In this document: one piece after another, positions 56,754 to 64,000 of the stretch
Numbering within the stretch: position 1 is the first letter of the stretch
How the letters are laid out: every line of letters begins with the position of its first letter
Assembly (NCBI GenBank): GCA_034436335.1
Contig: DAOTVO010000037.1
Coordinates: 62,001-126,000 of the forward strand
Reading direction: 5' to 3'
Origin: UBA877 sp034436335
Lineage (GTDB): Bacteria > Chloroflexota > Anaerolineae > Anaerolineales > Villigracilaceae
DNA: 64,000 nt
Translations under genes and position numbers: made by a program
Notes under the pieces: generated by a model
Seen by the model: only the letters and a program-made list of their open reading frames with translations
Database searches by the model: none
Told to the model about the DNA's origin: nothing

Positions 56754-56884
56754 CTGCCCTTTTCTGCGGCAAAATGCCTGTATTAAAGCAAGGAGGCCGA
56801 AGGCCGGCAAGGTGAAGGTGAGTACCACACTTCTGCAACGGTCAATCGACCAGTAAGATAATCTTCTTTTTGCCACAACACACT
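56754..56884. other. AT-rich spacer after the mosaic gene
   Basis: 131 nt without a gene. It contains GAGGCCGAAGGCCGGCAAGG, a small GGCCG/CGGCC hairpin at about 56791-56805, and belongs to the AT-rich tract. No promoter was placed. Confidence 0.5.
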
Positions 56885-57832
56885 ATGAATCTTTCAATTG
56901 TTATTCCTGTGTACAACAGTGCAGATATTCTGCCGCTCCTGATCGCCCGGCTGGAGGCAATCCTGCCCTCCATTTCCTCGGCCTACGAGGTCATCCTGGT
57001 CAACGACGACAGCCTCGATGAGAGTTGGGCGGTCATCTGCCGCCTGGGTGAAAGCCGCCCTTGGCTGCGCGGCATCTGCCTGATGCGCAATTACGGTCAG
57101 CACAATGCCCTCTTAGCCGGCATCCGCGCCGCCCGGTATGAGATCATCCTCACGATGGATGACGACCTGCAACATCCGCCGGAGGAAATCCCCAAACTTT
57201 TGGCCGAATTGGAGAAGGGATACGATGTCGTTTACGGCGTCCCGCACGTCGAGAGACACGGCCTGCTGCGCGATGTCGCCTCCCGTTTCCTGAAGTGGTT
57301 GATCGGCGCCGCTTTGGAGATTCCGCACGTGGCGCGCAGCGGCGCGTTCCGCGCCTTCCGCGCCCAGGTGCGAGAAGCCTTCCTGGACTATCGCAGTTCC
57401 TACGTTTCGATTGATGTCTTACTCTCGTGGGGGACCGGCCGCTTTGGGTTTGTGAGCGTGCGCCACGACCCGCGCTTCAGCGGAAAATCCACCTACACCG
57501 TCCGAAAACTGGTGCGCCACACCTTGAATATGCTCATCGGTTTCAGCACGCTGCCGTTGCGTTTGGCCAGCCTGCTCGGCTTTCTCTTCACCGTCTTTGG
57601 TCTGCTGGTGCTGGCCTATGTTGTGGGACGTTACCTGCTGGAAGGCAGCCCGGTGCAGGGCTTCCCCTTCCTGGCTTCGACCGTTGCTCTGTTTTCCGGC
57701 GTGCAGTTGTTCGCGATTGGAATCTTCGGCGAATATTTAGCCCGCATGTATTTTCGTCTGATGGGGCGTCCGCCCAGCGTGACGCGCGAGACCCTCAACC
57801 TGCTGCCGCCTTCGGAGCGCAGCGATGGCTGA
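56885..57832 (+). CDS. Glycosyltransferase family 2 protein with two C-terminal helices
   Basis: A 315-residue GT2 enzyme of the GtrB/ArnC type. LSIVIPVYNSADILPLLIARLE, EVILVNDDSLDESWAVI, TMDDDLQHPPEEIPKLL, and the ending VALFSGVQLFAIGIFGEYLARMYFRLMGRP are diagnostic. It probably forms undecaprenyl-phosphate sugar for transfer. The first 45 nt are AT-rich like the preceding tract, then composition returns to GC-rich. A TTG at 56870 is in frame, but the ATG at 56885 is preferred. It overlaps the next gene by 8 nt. Confidence 0.93.
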   Translation: MNLSIVIPVYNSADILPLLIARLEAILPSISSAYEVILVNDDSLDESWAVICRLGESRPWLRGICLMRNYGQHNALLAGIRAARYEIILTMDDDLQHPPEEIPKLLAELEKGYDVVYGVPHVERHGLLRDVASRFLKWLIGAALEIPHVARSGAFRAFRAQVREAFLDYRSSYVSIDVLLSWGTGRFGFVSVRHDPRFSGKSTYTVRKLVRHTLNMLIGFSTLPLRLASLLGFLFTVFGLLVLAYVVGRYLLEGSPVQGFPFLASTVALFSGVQLFAIGIFGEYLARMYFRLMGRPPSVTRETLNLLPPSERSDG

Positions 57833-58574
57833 GGCAGGCCGCGGGTCCGCGCCCGCCGCGCTTTCTCCGCTCGATAGCGCCCGCTTTGGGGTACGCGTCG
57901 CCCGCGCCGAGCAAGTGCAGGGGGAAGACATTCCGAAGATTCTCGATTTCTGCGCCCGCCAAGGCGTCCAACTGCTGATTGCGCGCTGTGAGACGCGAGA
58001 CCTCCCCGCCGCCCAGGCGCTCGAACGGCAGGGCTTCTTCCTGACCGATACGCTGGTGTACTTCCGCCGTTCATTGGCCGCCCCACCCCTGCCCGACCTG
58101 CATCCGCTCGACATTCGCCCGGCCACTGCGGCAGATGCCCCTGCAGTGGGCGAGATTGCCCGTCAGGCATTCCGCGGCTACGACAGCCACTACCACGCCG
58201 ATCCGCGCCTCGACCGTGCTGCCTGCGACGCTCTCTACGTGGACTGGGCCGAGCGCTCCTGCCGCGAACGCTCCGTGGCCGATGCCGTGCTGCTGGCCGA
58301 AATTTCCGCCACCCCGATTGGCTTTCTGACGCTGAAACAAATCTCCCCCAGCGAGGCAGATGGACGCCTGTATGCCGTCCTGCCCACCTTTCAAGGACGG
58401 GGAATCGGCCAGGCGCTGCTGATCGCCGCTTTGCATTGGTGCAAGGAGCAGGCATTGCAGAGCATGGTGATTTCCACCCAAATTACTAACCTGCCTTCAC
58501 AAATCTCCTGGGCCAGGGTCGGCTTCGTCCCCGACCGGTCATACTACACATTTCACAAATGGTTTGAGCAATGA
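57825..58574 (+). CDS. wecD: dTDP-4-amino-4,6-dideoxygalactose N-acetyltransferase-like GNAT (WecD-like)
   Basis: A 249-residue protein. SPLDSARFGVRVARAEQ, LLIARCETRDLPAAQALERQGFFLTDTLVYFRR in the N-half, then a GNAT domain with LPTFQGRGIGQALL (acetyl-CoA loop) and SQISWARVGFVPDRSYYTFHKWF. The N-half wording and gene position right before the WecE-like gene match WecD of enterobacterial common antigen. It would give dTDP-Fuc4NAc. It overlaps the transaminase gene by ATGA. Confidence 0.85.
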   Translation: MAEAGRGSAPAALSPLDSARFGVRVARAEQVQGEDIPKILDFCARQGVQLLIARCETRDLPAAQALERQGFFLTDTLVYFRRSLAAPPLPDLHPLDIRPATAADAPAVGEIARQAFRGYDSHYHADPRLDRAACDALYVDWAERSCRERSVADAVLLAEISATPIGFLTLKQISPSEADGRLYAVLPTFQGRGIGQALLIAALHWCKEQALQSMVISTQITNLPSQISWARVGFVPDRSYYTFHKWFEQ

Positions 58575-59716
58575 GTCAAACAGCCATTTCCATCCCTTTC
58601 AACCGTCCCGCACCCGTCGGCCGGGAGATGGACTACGTCGCTGAGGCCATTCGCGGCGGCCACCACTCCGGCGATGGGCCGTTCACCAAGAAAGCCGCCG
58701 CCCTGCTGGAGGCCGAACTGGGTGTGCCGAAGGTGCTGCTGACCACCTCCTGCACCCACGCCCTGGAGATGATGGCCCTGCTGCTCGACCTGCAGCCCGG
58801 CGACGAGGTCCTCCTGCCCTCCTTCACCTTCGTCTCCACCGTCAACGCCTTCGTCCTGCGCGGGGCGCGGCCGGTCTTTGCCGACATCCGCCCGGATACC
58901 CTCAACCTGGACGAGGCGCAGGTTGAGGCGTTGATCACGCCCCGCACGCGCGCCATCGTGCCGGTGCACTATGCCGGGGTCGGCTGCGAGATGGACTCGC
59001 TCCTCGAAACGGCCAACCGGCACGGGGTGCGCCTGCTCGAAGACAACGCTCACGGCTTGTTCGGCAAGTACAAGGGCAAATACCTGGGCACGTTTGGGGC
59101 GCTGGCGGCGCAGTCCTTCCACGAGACCAAGAACTTCTCCTGCGGCGAGGGCGGGGCGCTGCTCATCAATGACCCGGCCCTGGTCGAGCGGGCCGAAATC
59201 CTGCGCGAAAAAGGCACCAACCGCAGCCGCTTCTTCCGCGGTCAGGTGGACAAGTACACCTGGGTGGACATGGGGTCCTCCTACCTGCCCTCCGACATCC
59301 TGGCGGCCTATCTCTACGGCCAACTCGAACAGCGCGAGATGATTCAATCCCACCGCAAACGTCTGTGGGAGTTCTATTTTGCCGCCCTGCAAGATTGGGC
59401 GCAGGCCCACCAGGTGCGCTTGCCGCACGTCCCGGCGCACGTCGAGCAGGCCTATCACATGTTCTACCTGCTCCTGCCCAGCCTGGACGCGCGCCAGCGG
59501 CTGATCGCCCACCTGCGCGGGCGCGGCATTATGAGCGTCTTTCACTACCTGCCGCTGCACCTTTCGGAGATGGGACGGCGCTTCGGCGGGCGGGAGGGCG
59601 ATTGCCCGGTCACCGAGCGCGTCAGCGACCAACTCCTGCGCCTGCCCTTCCATAACGTCCTCACCCAAGAGGAACAGGAGCGGGTGGTGGAGGCGATTCT
59701 GGAATTCGATTTTTGA
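58571..59716 (+). CDS. wecE: dTDP-4-amino-4,6-dideoxygalactose transaminase
   Basis: A 381-residue PLP-dependent sugar aminotransferase. IPFNRPAPVGREMDYVAEAI, SGDGPFTKKAAALLEAELGV, SCTHALEMMALLLDLQPGDEV and SFHETKNFSCGEGGAL (PLP Lys in HETKN near residue 181) are the RffA/WecE signatures. It makes the 4-amino sugar from dTDP-4-keto-6-deoxyglucose, the product of RfbB encoded just downstream. It is coupled with the WecD-like gene. Confidence 0.95.
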   Translation: MSQTAISIPFNRPAPVGREMDYVAEAIRGGHHSGDGPFTKKAAALLEAELGVPKVLLTTSCTHALEMMALLLDLQPGDEVLLPSFTFVSTVNAFVLRGARPVFADIRPDTLNLDEAQVEALITPRTRAIVPVHYAGVGCEMDSLLETANRHGVRLLEDNAHGLFGKYKGKYLGTFGALAAQSFHETKNFSCGEGGALLINDPALVERAEILREKGTNRSRFFRGQVDKYTWVDMGSSYLPSDILAAYLYGQLEQREMIQSHRKRLWEFYFAALQDWAQAHQVRLPHVPAHVEQAYHMFYLLLPSLDARQRLIAHLRGRGIMSVFHYLPLHLSEMGRRFGGREGDCPVTERVSDQLLRLPFHNVLTQEEQERVVEAILEFDF

Positions 59717-59795
59717 GTTTCTTGGCCGCGAATACACGAATGGCACGAAAGATTACGCGTTTGGCCCGCAGGCACTCATCGGTTAGAGGAGATTT

Positions 59796-60866
59796 ATGCG
59801 CAATGTTCTCGTCACCGGCGGAGCAGGCTTCATCGGCTCGAATTTCGTCCGTTACCTGCTGAAAACAGACCCAGACGTCCGCATCATCACGCTCGACGCC
59901 CTGACTTACGCCGGCAGTTTGGAAAATCTGCGCGACCTGCCGGACGAAACGCGCCACACCTTCGTCCACGGCAATATCTGCGACGCGGCCGGGGTCGAAC
60001 GGCTGCTCGCCGAACAGGAGATAGATACGATTGTCCACTTCGCCGCCGAAAGCCACGTGGACCGTTCCATCCTCGGCCCGGCGCCCTTCATCCAGACCAA
60101 CGTGGTCGGCACGTTCACCCTGCTCGAGGCGGCCCGCGCCCTCTGGCGGGGAGACTTCGCCGACAAGCGCTTCCACCACGTCTCGACCGACGAGGTCTTC
60201 GGCTCGCTCGCTCCCGACGACCCGCCCTTCGCCGAGACGACGCCCTACGACCCGCGCTCGCCCTATTCGGCCTCCAAAGCCGCCAGCGACCACCTCGCCC
60301 GCGCCTACTTTCACACCTACGGCTTGCCGGTCACGATCACCAATTGCTCGAACAATTACGGCCCCTACCAATTCCCCGAAAAACTCATCCCGCTCATGAT
60401 TTTGAACGCCCTGGAGGGCAAGCCCCTGCCGGTCTATGGGGATGGCAGGCAAATCCGCGACTGGCTCTACGTGGAGGACCACTGCGAGGCGATTTTCCTC
60501 GTCCTGCAGCGCGGCCGCCCCGGCGAGACCTACAACATCGGCGGCGGCAATCAACCCTTCAACCTGGAGATCGTGCGCCAGATTTGCGCCCTGCTGGACG
60601 AGTTCCACCCCGCAGGCCGTCCGCACGCCCGGCTGATTGCCCACGTCCCCGACCGGCCCGGCCACGACCGGCGCTACGCGATGGACACGCGCAAGATCGA
60701 GGCCGAACTGGGCTGGCGGCCGCGTCACGACCTGACCTCGGGCCTGCGCGCCACCGTCGAGTGGTATCTCGGCCACCCGGCCTGGGTACAGGCCATCCGC
60801 GCCCAAAACGATTACCAGACCTGGCTGGAGAAGAATTACACCCAACGGGAGGATTTCAGCAAATGA
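59796..60866 (+). CDS. rfbB: dTDP-glucose 4,6-dehydratase
   Basis: A 356-residue SDR enzyme: VTGGAGFIGSNFVRYLL at the start, HFAAESHVDRSI, VSTDEVFGSL, YSASKAASDHLARAYFHTYGLPV with catalytic Tyr/Lys, and NNYGPYQFPEKLIP. It converts dTDP-glucose to dTDP-4-keto-6-deoxyglucose for WecE. AGGAG lies 7 nt before the ATG. The 79-nt spacer before it contains a CCGCGAATACACGAATGGCACGAA stretch of repeat-like type. It overlaps rfbA by ATGA. Confidence 0.97.
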   Translation: MRNVLVTGGAGFIGSNFVRYLLKTDPDVRIITLDALTYAGSLENLRDLPDETRHTFVHGNICDAAGVERLLAEQEIDTIVHFAAESHVDRSILGPAPFIQTNVVGTFTLLEAARALWRGDFADKRFHHVSTDEVFGSLAPDDPPFAETTPYDPRSPYSASKAASDHLARAYFHTYGLPVTITNCSNNYGPYQFPEKLIPLMILNALEGKPLPVYGDGRQIRDWLYVEDHCEAIFLVLQRGRPGETYNIGGGNQPFNLEIVRQICALLDEFHPAGRPHARLIAHVPDRPGHDRRYAMDTRKIEAELGWRPRHDLTSGLRATVEWYLGHPAWVQAIRAQNDYQTWLEKNYTQREDFSK

Positions 60867-61732
60867 GAGGACTCATCCTGGCCGGCGGACGCGGCACACG
60901 CCTCTACCCCCTCACCCTCGGCGTCAGCAAGCAATTGCTGCCCGTCTACGACAAGCCGATGATCTATTATCCCTTGAGCCTGCTCATGCTGGCCGGCATC
61001 CGCGAGATGCTGGTCATCAGTTCGCCCGAAGACCTGCCGCAGTTCCGCCGCCTGCTTGGCGATGGAACGCGCTGGGGCGTGCGCTTCGAGTACGCCGAAC
61101 AGAGCGAGCCGCGCGGCCTGGCCGACGCTTTCCTGGTCGGACGCGACTTCATCGGCGGCGAGACCAGTTGCCTCATCCTGGGCGACAACATCTTCTTCGG
61201 CACCGGTCTGTGGCAACAACTACGCCAGGCCGCCCAACTGGAAGACGGGGCGCTGATCTTCGCCTATCCGGTGCGCGACCCGCGCAGTTACGGCGTGGTC
61301 GAGTTCGATGAACAGGGCCGCGCCGTCAGCCTCGAAGAAAAGCCCGAGAAACCGCGCTCCAAGTTCGCCGTCCCCGGCCTGTATTTCTACGATCGTCAGG
61401 TCTGCGACCTGGTGGCCCGTCTCCAGCCCTCGCCGCGCGGCGAACTGGAAATCACCGACCTCAACCGCATCTACCTCGAGCGCGGTCAATTACACGTCCG
61501 GCAACTCGGCCGCGGCATCGCCTGGCTGGATGCCGGCACCCACGAGACCCTCCTGCAGGCCTCGACCTTTGTCCAGGCGGTCGAGGAGCGCCAGGGACTG
61601 ATGATCGGCTGCCCGGAAGAGGTGGCCTACCGCATGGGCTTCATTGACCGCCGGCAGTTACAAGAATTGGGAGAAGCCTTGCAACAAAATAGTTACGGCG
61701 CATATCTCCTCGCCCTGGCGCAAGAAGGATAA
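60863..61732 (+). CDS. rfbA: Glucose-1-phosphate thymidylyltransferase
   Basis: A 289-residue nucleotidyltransferase. MRGLILAGGRGTRLYPLTLGVSKQLLPVYDKPMIYY, read in pieces, is the N-terminal signature. LGDNIFFGTGL, VVEFDEQGRAVSLEEKPEKPRSKFAVPGLYFYD and LGRGIAWLDAGTHETLL complete it. It makes dTDP-glucose from Glc-1-P and dTTP, the entry step of the pathway. The start at 60863 is set by the ATGA overlap with rfbB; longer in-frame reading lies inside rfbB. Confidence 0.97.
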   Translation: MRGLILAGGRGTRLYPLTLGVSKQLLPVYDKPMIYYPLSLLMLAGIREMLVISSPEDLPQFRRLLGDGTRWGVRFEYAEQSEPRGLADAFLVGRDFIGGETSCLILGDNIFFGTGLWQQLRQAAQLEDGALIFAYPVRDPRSYGVVEFDEQGRAVSLEEKPEKPRSKFAVPGLYFYDRQVCDLVARLQPSPRGELEITDLNRIYLERGQLHVRQLGRGIAWLDAGTHETLLQASTFVQAVEERQGLMIGCPEEVAYRMGFIDRRQLQELGEALQQNSYGAYLLALAQEG

Positions 61733-61733
61733 A

Positions 61734-62558
61734 ATGATTGAGATCGAGAAACTCGCCACCAACCTGGTCCTCACACCGGATGGACTCTGGTCGGCGCGCA
61801 ATCTCTCCCCGGTTTCCTATCCCACCGAAGGCAACGCTTTTTGCTATCAGGTGGAAGAGAGTTCTTTTTGGTTCCGACACCGCAATCGCTGCATCTTGCA
61901 ACTCTTGAACATCTTTCCCCCAGCGGGAACGGTGTTCGACATCGGCGGCGGCAACGGTTTTGTCGCTGCCGCGCTGAATCAGGCCGGGGTCGAGACCGTG
62001 CTTGTCGAACCGGGAGATGGCGTTTATAACGCCCTGCGCAGAGGCGTGCCGGCAGTCATTCATGCCACCTTGCAGGATGCTGGTTTTCTCCCCTCCGTCC
62101 TGCCGGCAGCAGGGATGTTCGATGTCCTGGAACACATCGAAGATGACTTTGGCTTTCTACGCGCCCTGGCCTCCCTGCTGCAACCAGGAGGACGCTTGTA
62201 CTTGACCGTTCCGGCCTTCGGCTGGCTCTGGTCAAAAGTGGACGAAGACTCCGGTCACTATCGGCGCTACTCGCCCAAGGCGCTGCAAGGGCTTTTGGAA
62301 AAAGCGGGGTTTCAAGTAGAATACCTTTCCGGCTTCTTCCGTCTGCTGGTGTGGCCGATTTTTCTCTTCCGCGCTCTGCCCTCTCGACTCCGCCTGCGCA
62401 AGAACGAACCGGTCGAAGCGCTGCGAGGCGAACTGACCCAATCTTCCCGCCTGGTGAACGCAGCGCTTTCTGCCCTGCTCGAACGGGAATTGCCGACTCT
62501 CGGCAAATGCTCCTTCGCCTGGGGCGCCAGTTGCATCGCTGTTGCGCGTCGTCTCTAA
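61734..62558 (+). CDS. Class I SAM-dependent methyltransferase
   Basis: A 274-residue protein. VFDIGGGNGFVAAALNQAGVETVLVEPG (motif I near residue 65), GMFDVLEHIEDDFGFLRALASLLQPGGRLYLTVPA, and GHYRRYSPKALQGLLEKAGFQVEYL are typical of methyltransferase type 11/23. An N-terminal extension of about 45 residues (VLTPDGLWSARNLSPVSYP) is reminiscent of sugar-cluster methyltransferases. AAGGA lies close before the ATG, 1 nt after the rfbA stop. The acceptor is unknown. Confidence 0.9.
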   Translation: MIEIEKLATNLVLTPDGLWSARNLSPVSYPTEGNAFCYQVEESSFWFRHRNRCILQLLNIFPPAGTVFDIGGGNGFVAAALNQAGVETVLVEPGDGVYNALRRGVPAVIHATLQDAGFLPSVLPAAGMFDVLEHIEDDFGFLRALASLLQPGGRLYLTVPAFGWLWSKVDEDSGHYRRYSPKALQGLLEKAGFQVEYLSGFFRLLVWPIFLFRALPSRLRLRKNEPVEALRGELTQSSRLVNAALSALLERELPTLGKCSFAWGASCIAVARRL

Positions 62559-62567
62559 AAAGTGAAA

Positions 62568-64000
62568 ATGCTGCTTCCTTCAAGTCTATTTCGGTCTGTG
62601 CGCCTGCCGCGCCTGCTTGCCTTGCTGGGCGGCCTGGTCTTCAGCCTACAGCTCTTTGCCTACGCCCACACCCAAACCACCTTCGTGGACGAGGGGATGT
62701 ACCTCTATCTCGGCTACCGCTTCGCCTCCGGCAGTCTCTTCTACGGTAACCTGGGCGCCTGGAACTACTACGCGCCGCTTTCGTACTTTCTGCCCGGCCT
62801 GGCGCAAGTGATCTTTGGCCCCGGCCTGGAAACGGGACGTTACTTCTCGATTGCTTGCGCTCTCCTGGCCGCGCTGGCGCTCTGGATTCTGGCGCGCCGT
62901 CTGCGCGGTGAATGGTGGGCAGCGGTAGTTGTTTGGGCGTTGGCGCTGATGCCCATGCAAATCAAAATGTTCTCGCTGGCTCTTTCCCAAGCGCTGACCG
63001 CTTGCTTGCTGGCCTGGACGCTTGTGCTGGTCATCGGGGAGCAACGCTCCGACGGGCAAATTTTAGCCGGGGCGCTGCTGGCCGGCCTCACGGTCATGAC
63101 CCGCCACAATCTCGCCCTTTTGATTCCGGCGCTGATGGGTTACATTTTCTGGCAACATGGGCGCCGCTTGGCGCTGCTAACACTAGGGGCTTCGCTCGCA
63201 CCGCTTCTGGTCGGAATGGCGCTTTTTTGGCCGAGCAGCCTGCGCTTGTGGACGCTCTTCTGGCTGCCGCAACAGTGGCTGCCATGGTTCAGCCGCTTTG
63301 GCCCGCCGCCCGACACTCAACCGCTCTGGGACTCTAACCCGGCACTCATGGCGCGCTTTGCCGCGTTTTTCATGGCCTTACGCGCCCATTTCTTCAGCCT
63401 AGGGGGGGCATTGGCCGGACTTATCCTCTGGCCAATGCAGTGGAGCCATCCTTTTCGGCGGCGCACGGCCATCTTCCTTGGGCTTTTCTTTTTTGCCTCT
63501 CTGCTCCTGCATGGCTGGGTCACGCTGGGCAGCAACCAATGTATCTTTTGTTTTACCCCCTACACGGCTTTCTATAGCAACGCCGGGTTGCTGTTCGTCC
63601 TGCTGACCCTGCCCGAATGGCGCCCCCGCTCAACGCCTGCCAGGAGCATGGCGGCCCTGCTCCTGGTGCTGCTTTTGGTGCTCGCCCCCGCTTATCTGGA
63701 CAACATCGGCGATCGTCTCTTGGCTTTGCCTCTGCCGCGCATCAGTGGCGGTCTCCACCTGGGCGAGTGGTCCACCCTGTGGAGTTACCTGCACCATTGG
63801 TTCAACTTGGATTACCCGCTCATACGCCGCATCTTGCCGCCGATTTACTTCCTCGGCGCGGCGTCTCTTTTGCTGCTCGGCCTGGGCGGCCTGTATGCCT
63901 GGAGGAAACGCCGCCAAGCCTTCCCTCTGGGTTTTGCTCCCTTCGTCCTTCGCCTCGTTCTGGCGGGGGGTTTTCTGCTCTCCCCAACGCTCTTCAATGC
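62568..64000 (+). CDS. GT-C-like polytopic membrane protein (3' part outside window)
   Basis: At least 477 residues read to the right edge with no stop codon. The N-terminus is a basic end and helix (LLALLGGLVFSLQLFAYA). The first outer loop FVDEGMYLYLGYRFASGSLFYGNLGAWNYYAPLSYF carries the acidic pair (DEG) typical of GT39/PMT-like enzymes. About nine to ten further helices follow. It is the last visible gene of the glycan cluster. An in-frame GTG at 62562 is an alternative start. Sugar donor and acceptor unknown. Confidence 0.85.
   Translation, partial: MLLPSSLFRSVRLPRLLALLGGLVFSLQLFAYAHTQTTFVDEGMYLYLGYRFASGSLFYGNLGAWNYYAPLSYFLPGLAQVIFGPGLETGRYFSIACALLAALALWILARRLRGEWWAAVVVWALALMPMQIKMFSLALSQALTACLLAWTLVLVIGEQRSDGQILAGALLAGLTVMTRHNLALLIPALMGYIFWQHGRRLALLTLGASLAPLLVGMALFWPSSLRLWTLFWLPQQWLPWFSRFGPPPDTQPLWDSNPALMARFAAFFMALRAHFFSLGGALAGLILWPMQWSHPFRRRTAIFLGLFFFASLLLHGWVTLGSNQCIFCFTPYTAFYSNAGLLFVLLTLPEWRPRSTPARSMAALLLVLLLVLAPAYLDNIGDRLLALPLPRISGGLHLGEWSTLWSYLHHWFNLDYPLIRRILPPIYFLGAASLLLLGLGGLYAWRKRRQAFPLGFAPFVLRLVLAGGFLLSPTLFN

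Overview
The window looks like chromosomal DNA of a high-GC bacterium of the Chloroflexota, most likely class Anaerolineae. This is inferred from overall gene character: lamin-tail-domain secreted proteins, SpoVS outside a sporulation setting, a DUF951/MGDG-synthase-like pair, many Psr/Rieske/multiheme redox modules, and an abundance of short palindromic or tandem repeats that spill into genes. No rRNA, tRNA, CRISPR array, prophage or complete insertion sequence was seen. Genes are tightly packed, with many ATGA/GTGA/TGATG overlaps. Several genes have a TATAAT-like box only 6-8 nt before the start codon and no Shine-Dalgarno, which suggests leaderless mRNAs.

Layout. 1-9600 is housekeeping: the 5' part of clpC, a MazG-like pyrophosphohydrolase, an FkbM methyltransferase, an M42 aminopeptidase, a remarkable two-gene membrane-anchored Cas4-like nuclease, NAD kinase, RecN and a DUF4173 membrane protein. 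9700-18430 holds a DUF885 protein, a four-domain lamin-tail protein, SpoVS, urocanate hydratase, a THEP1-like NTPase and a WD40 protein. 18441-25300 is, on the minus strand, what looks like one metal/cofactor uptake operon (FmdE-like, TauE/SafE, DUF364, lipoprotein, FecCD permease, ABC ATPase). It is headed by a clear promoter, a Moco-riboswitch-like RNA and an intrinsic terminator, and is interrupted by an AT-rich two-gene island. 25303-28860 is a cytochrome b / nonaheme cytochrome c / Rieske / cytochrome c operon. 29042-33600 is a PadR-led iron-sulfur or metal-cofactor assembly operon (DUF5320, two NifX-like proteins, two MinD-like ferredoxin ATPases, a DUF59 protein, a radical SAM enzyme). 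33704-40340 is an ArsR-associated polysulfide/thiosulfate-reductase-like operon (triheme cytochrome, two YeeE/YedE channels, molybdopterin, FeS and NrfD subunits).

40502-47400 is again housekeeping (Ogt, a glycosyltransferase, HD, GIY-YIG, a PRTase, DUF951, an MGDG-synthase-like enzyme, TsaE-TsaB-RimI, family-4 UDG). 47440-64000 is a surface-glycan cluster: a nucleotide-sugar epimerase, a flippase fused to a second membrane domain, several glycosyltransferases, the four enzymes for dTDP-4-acetamido-4,6-dideoxygalactose (RfbA, RfbB, WecE, WecD), a methyltransferase and a GT-C-like membrane protein running off the edge.

Three threads stand out. (1) A cofactor riboswitch whose conserved 3' segment is complementary to its own terminator sits ahead of the uptake operon, close to molybdoenzyme genes that would need the cofactor. 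(2) Short dispersed repeats are inserted in frame in at least six proteins and also supply C-termini and a stop codon. (3) A Cas4-type nuclease has its catalytic and FeS residues distributed over two small membrane proteins.
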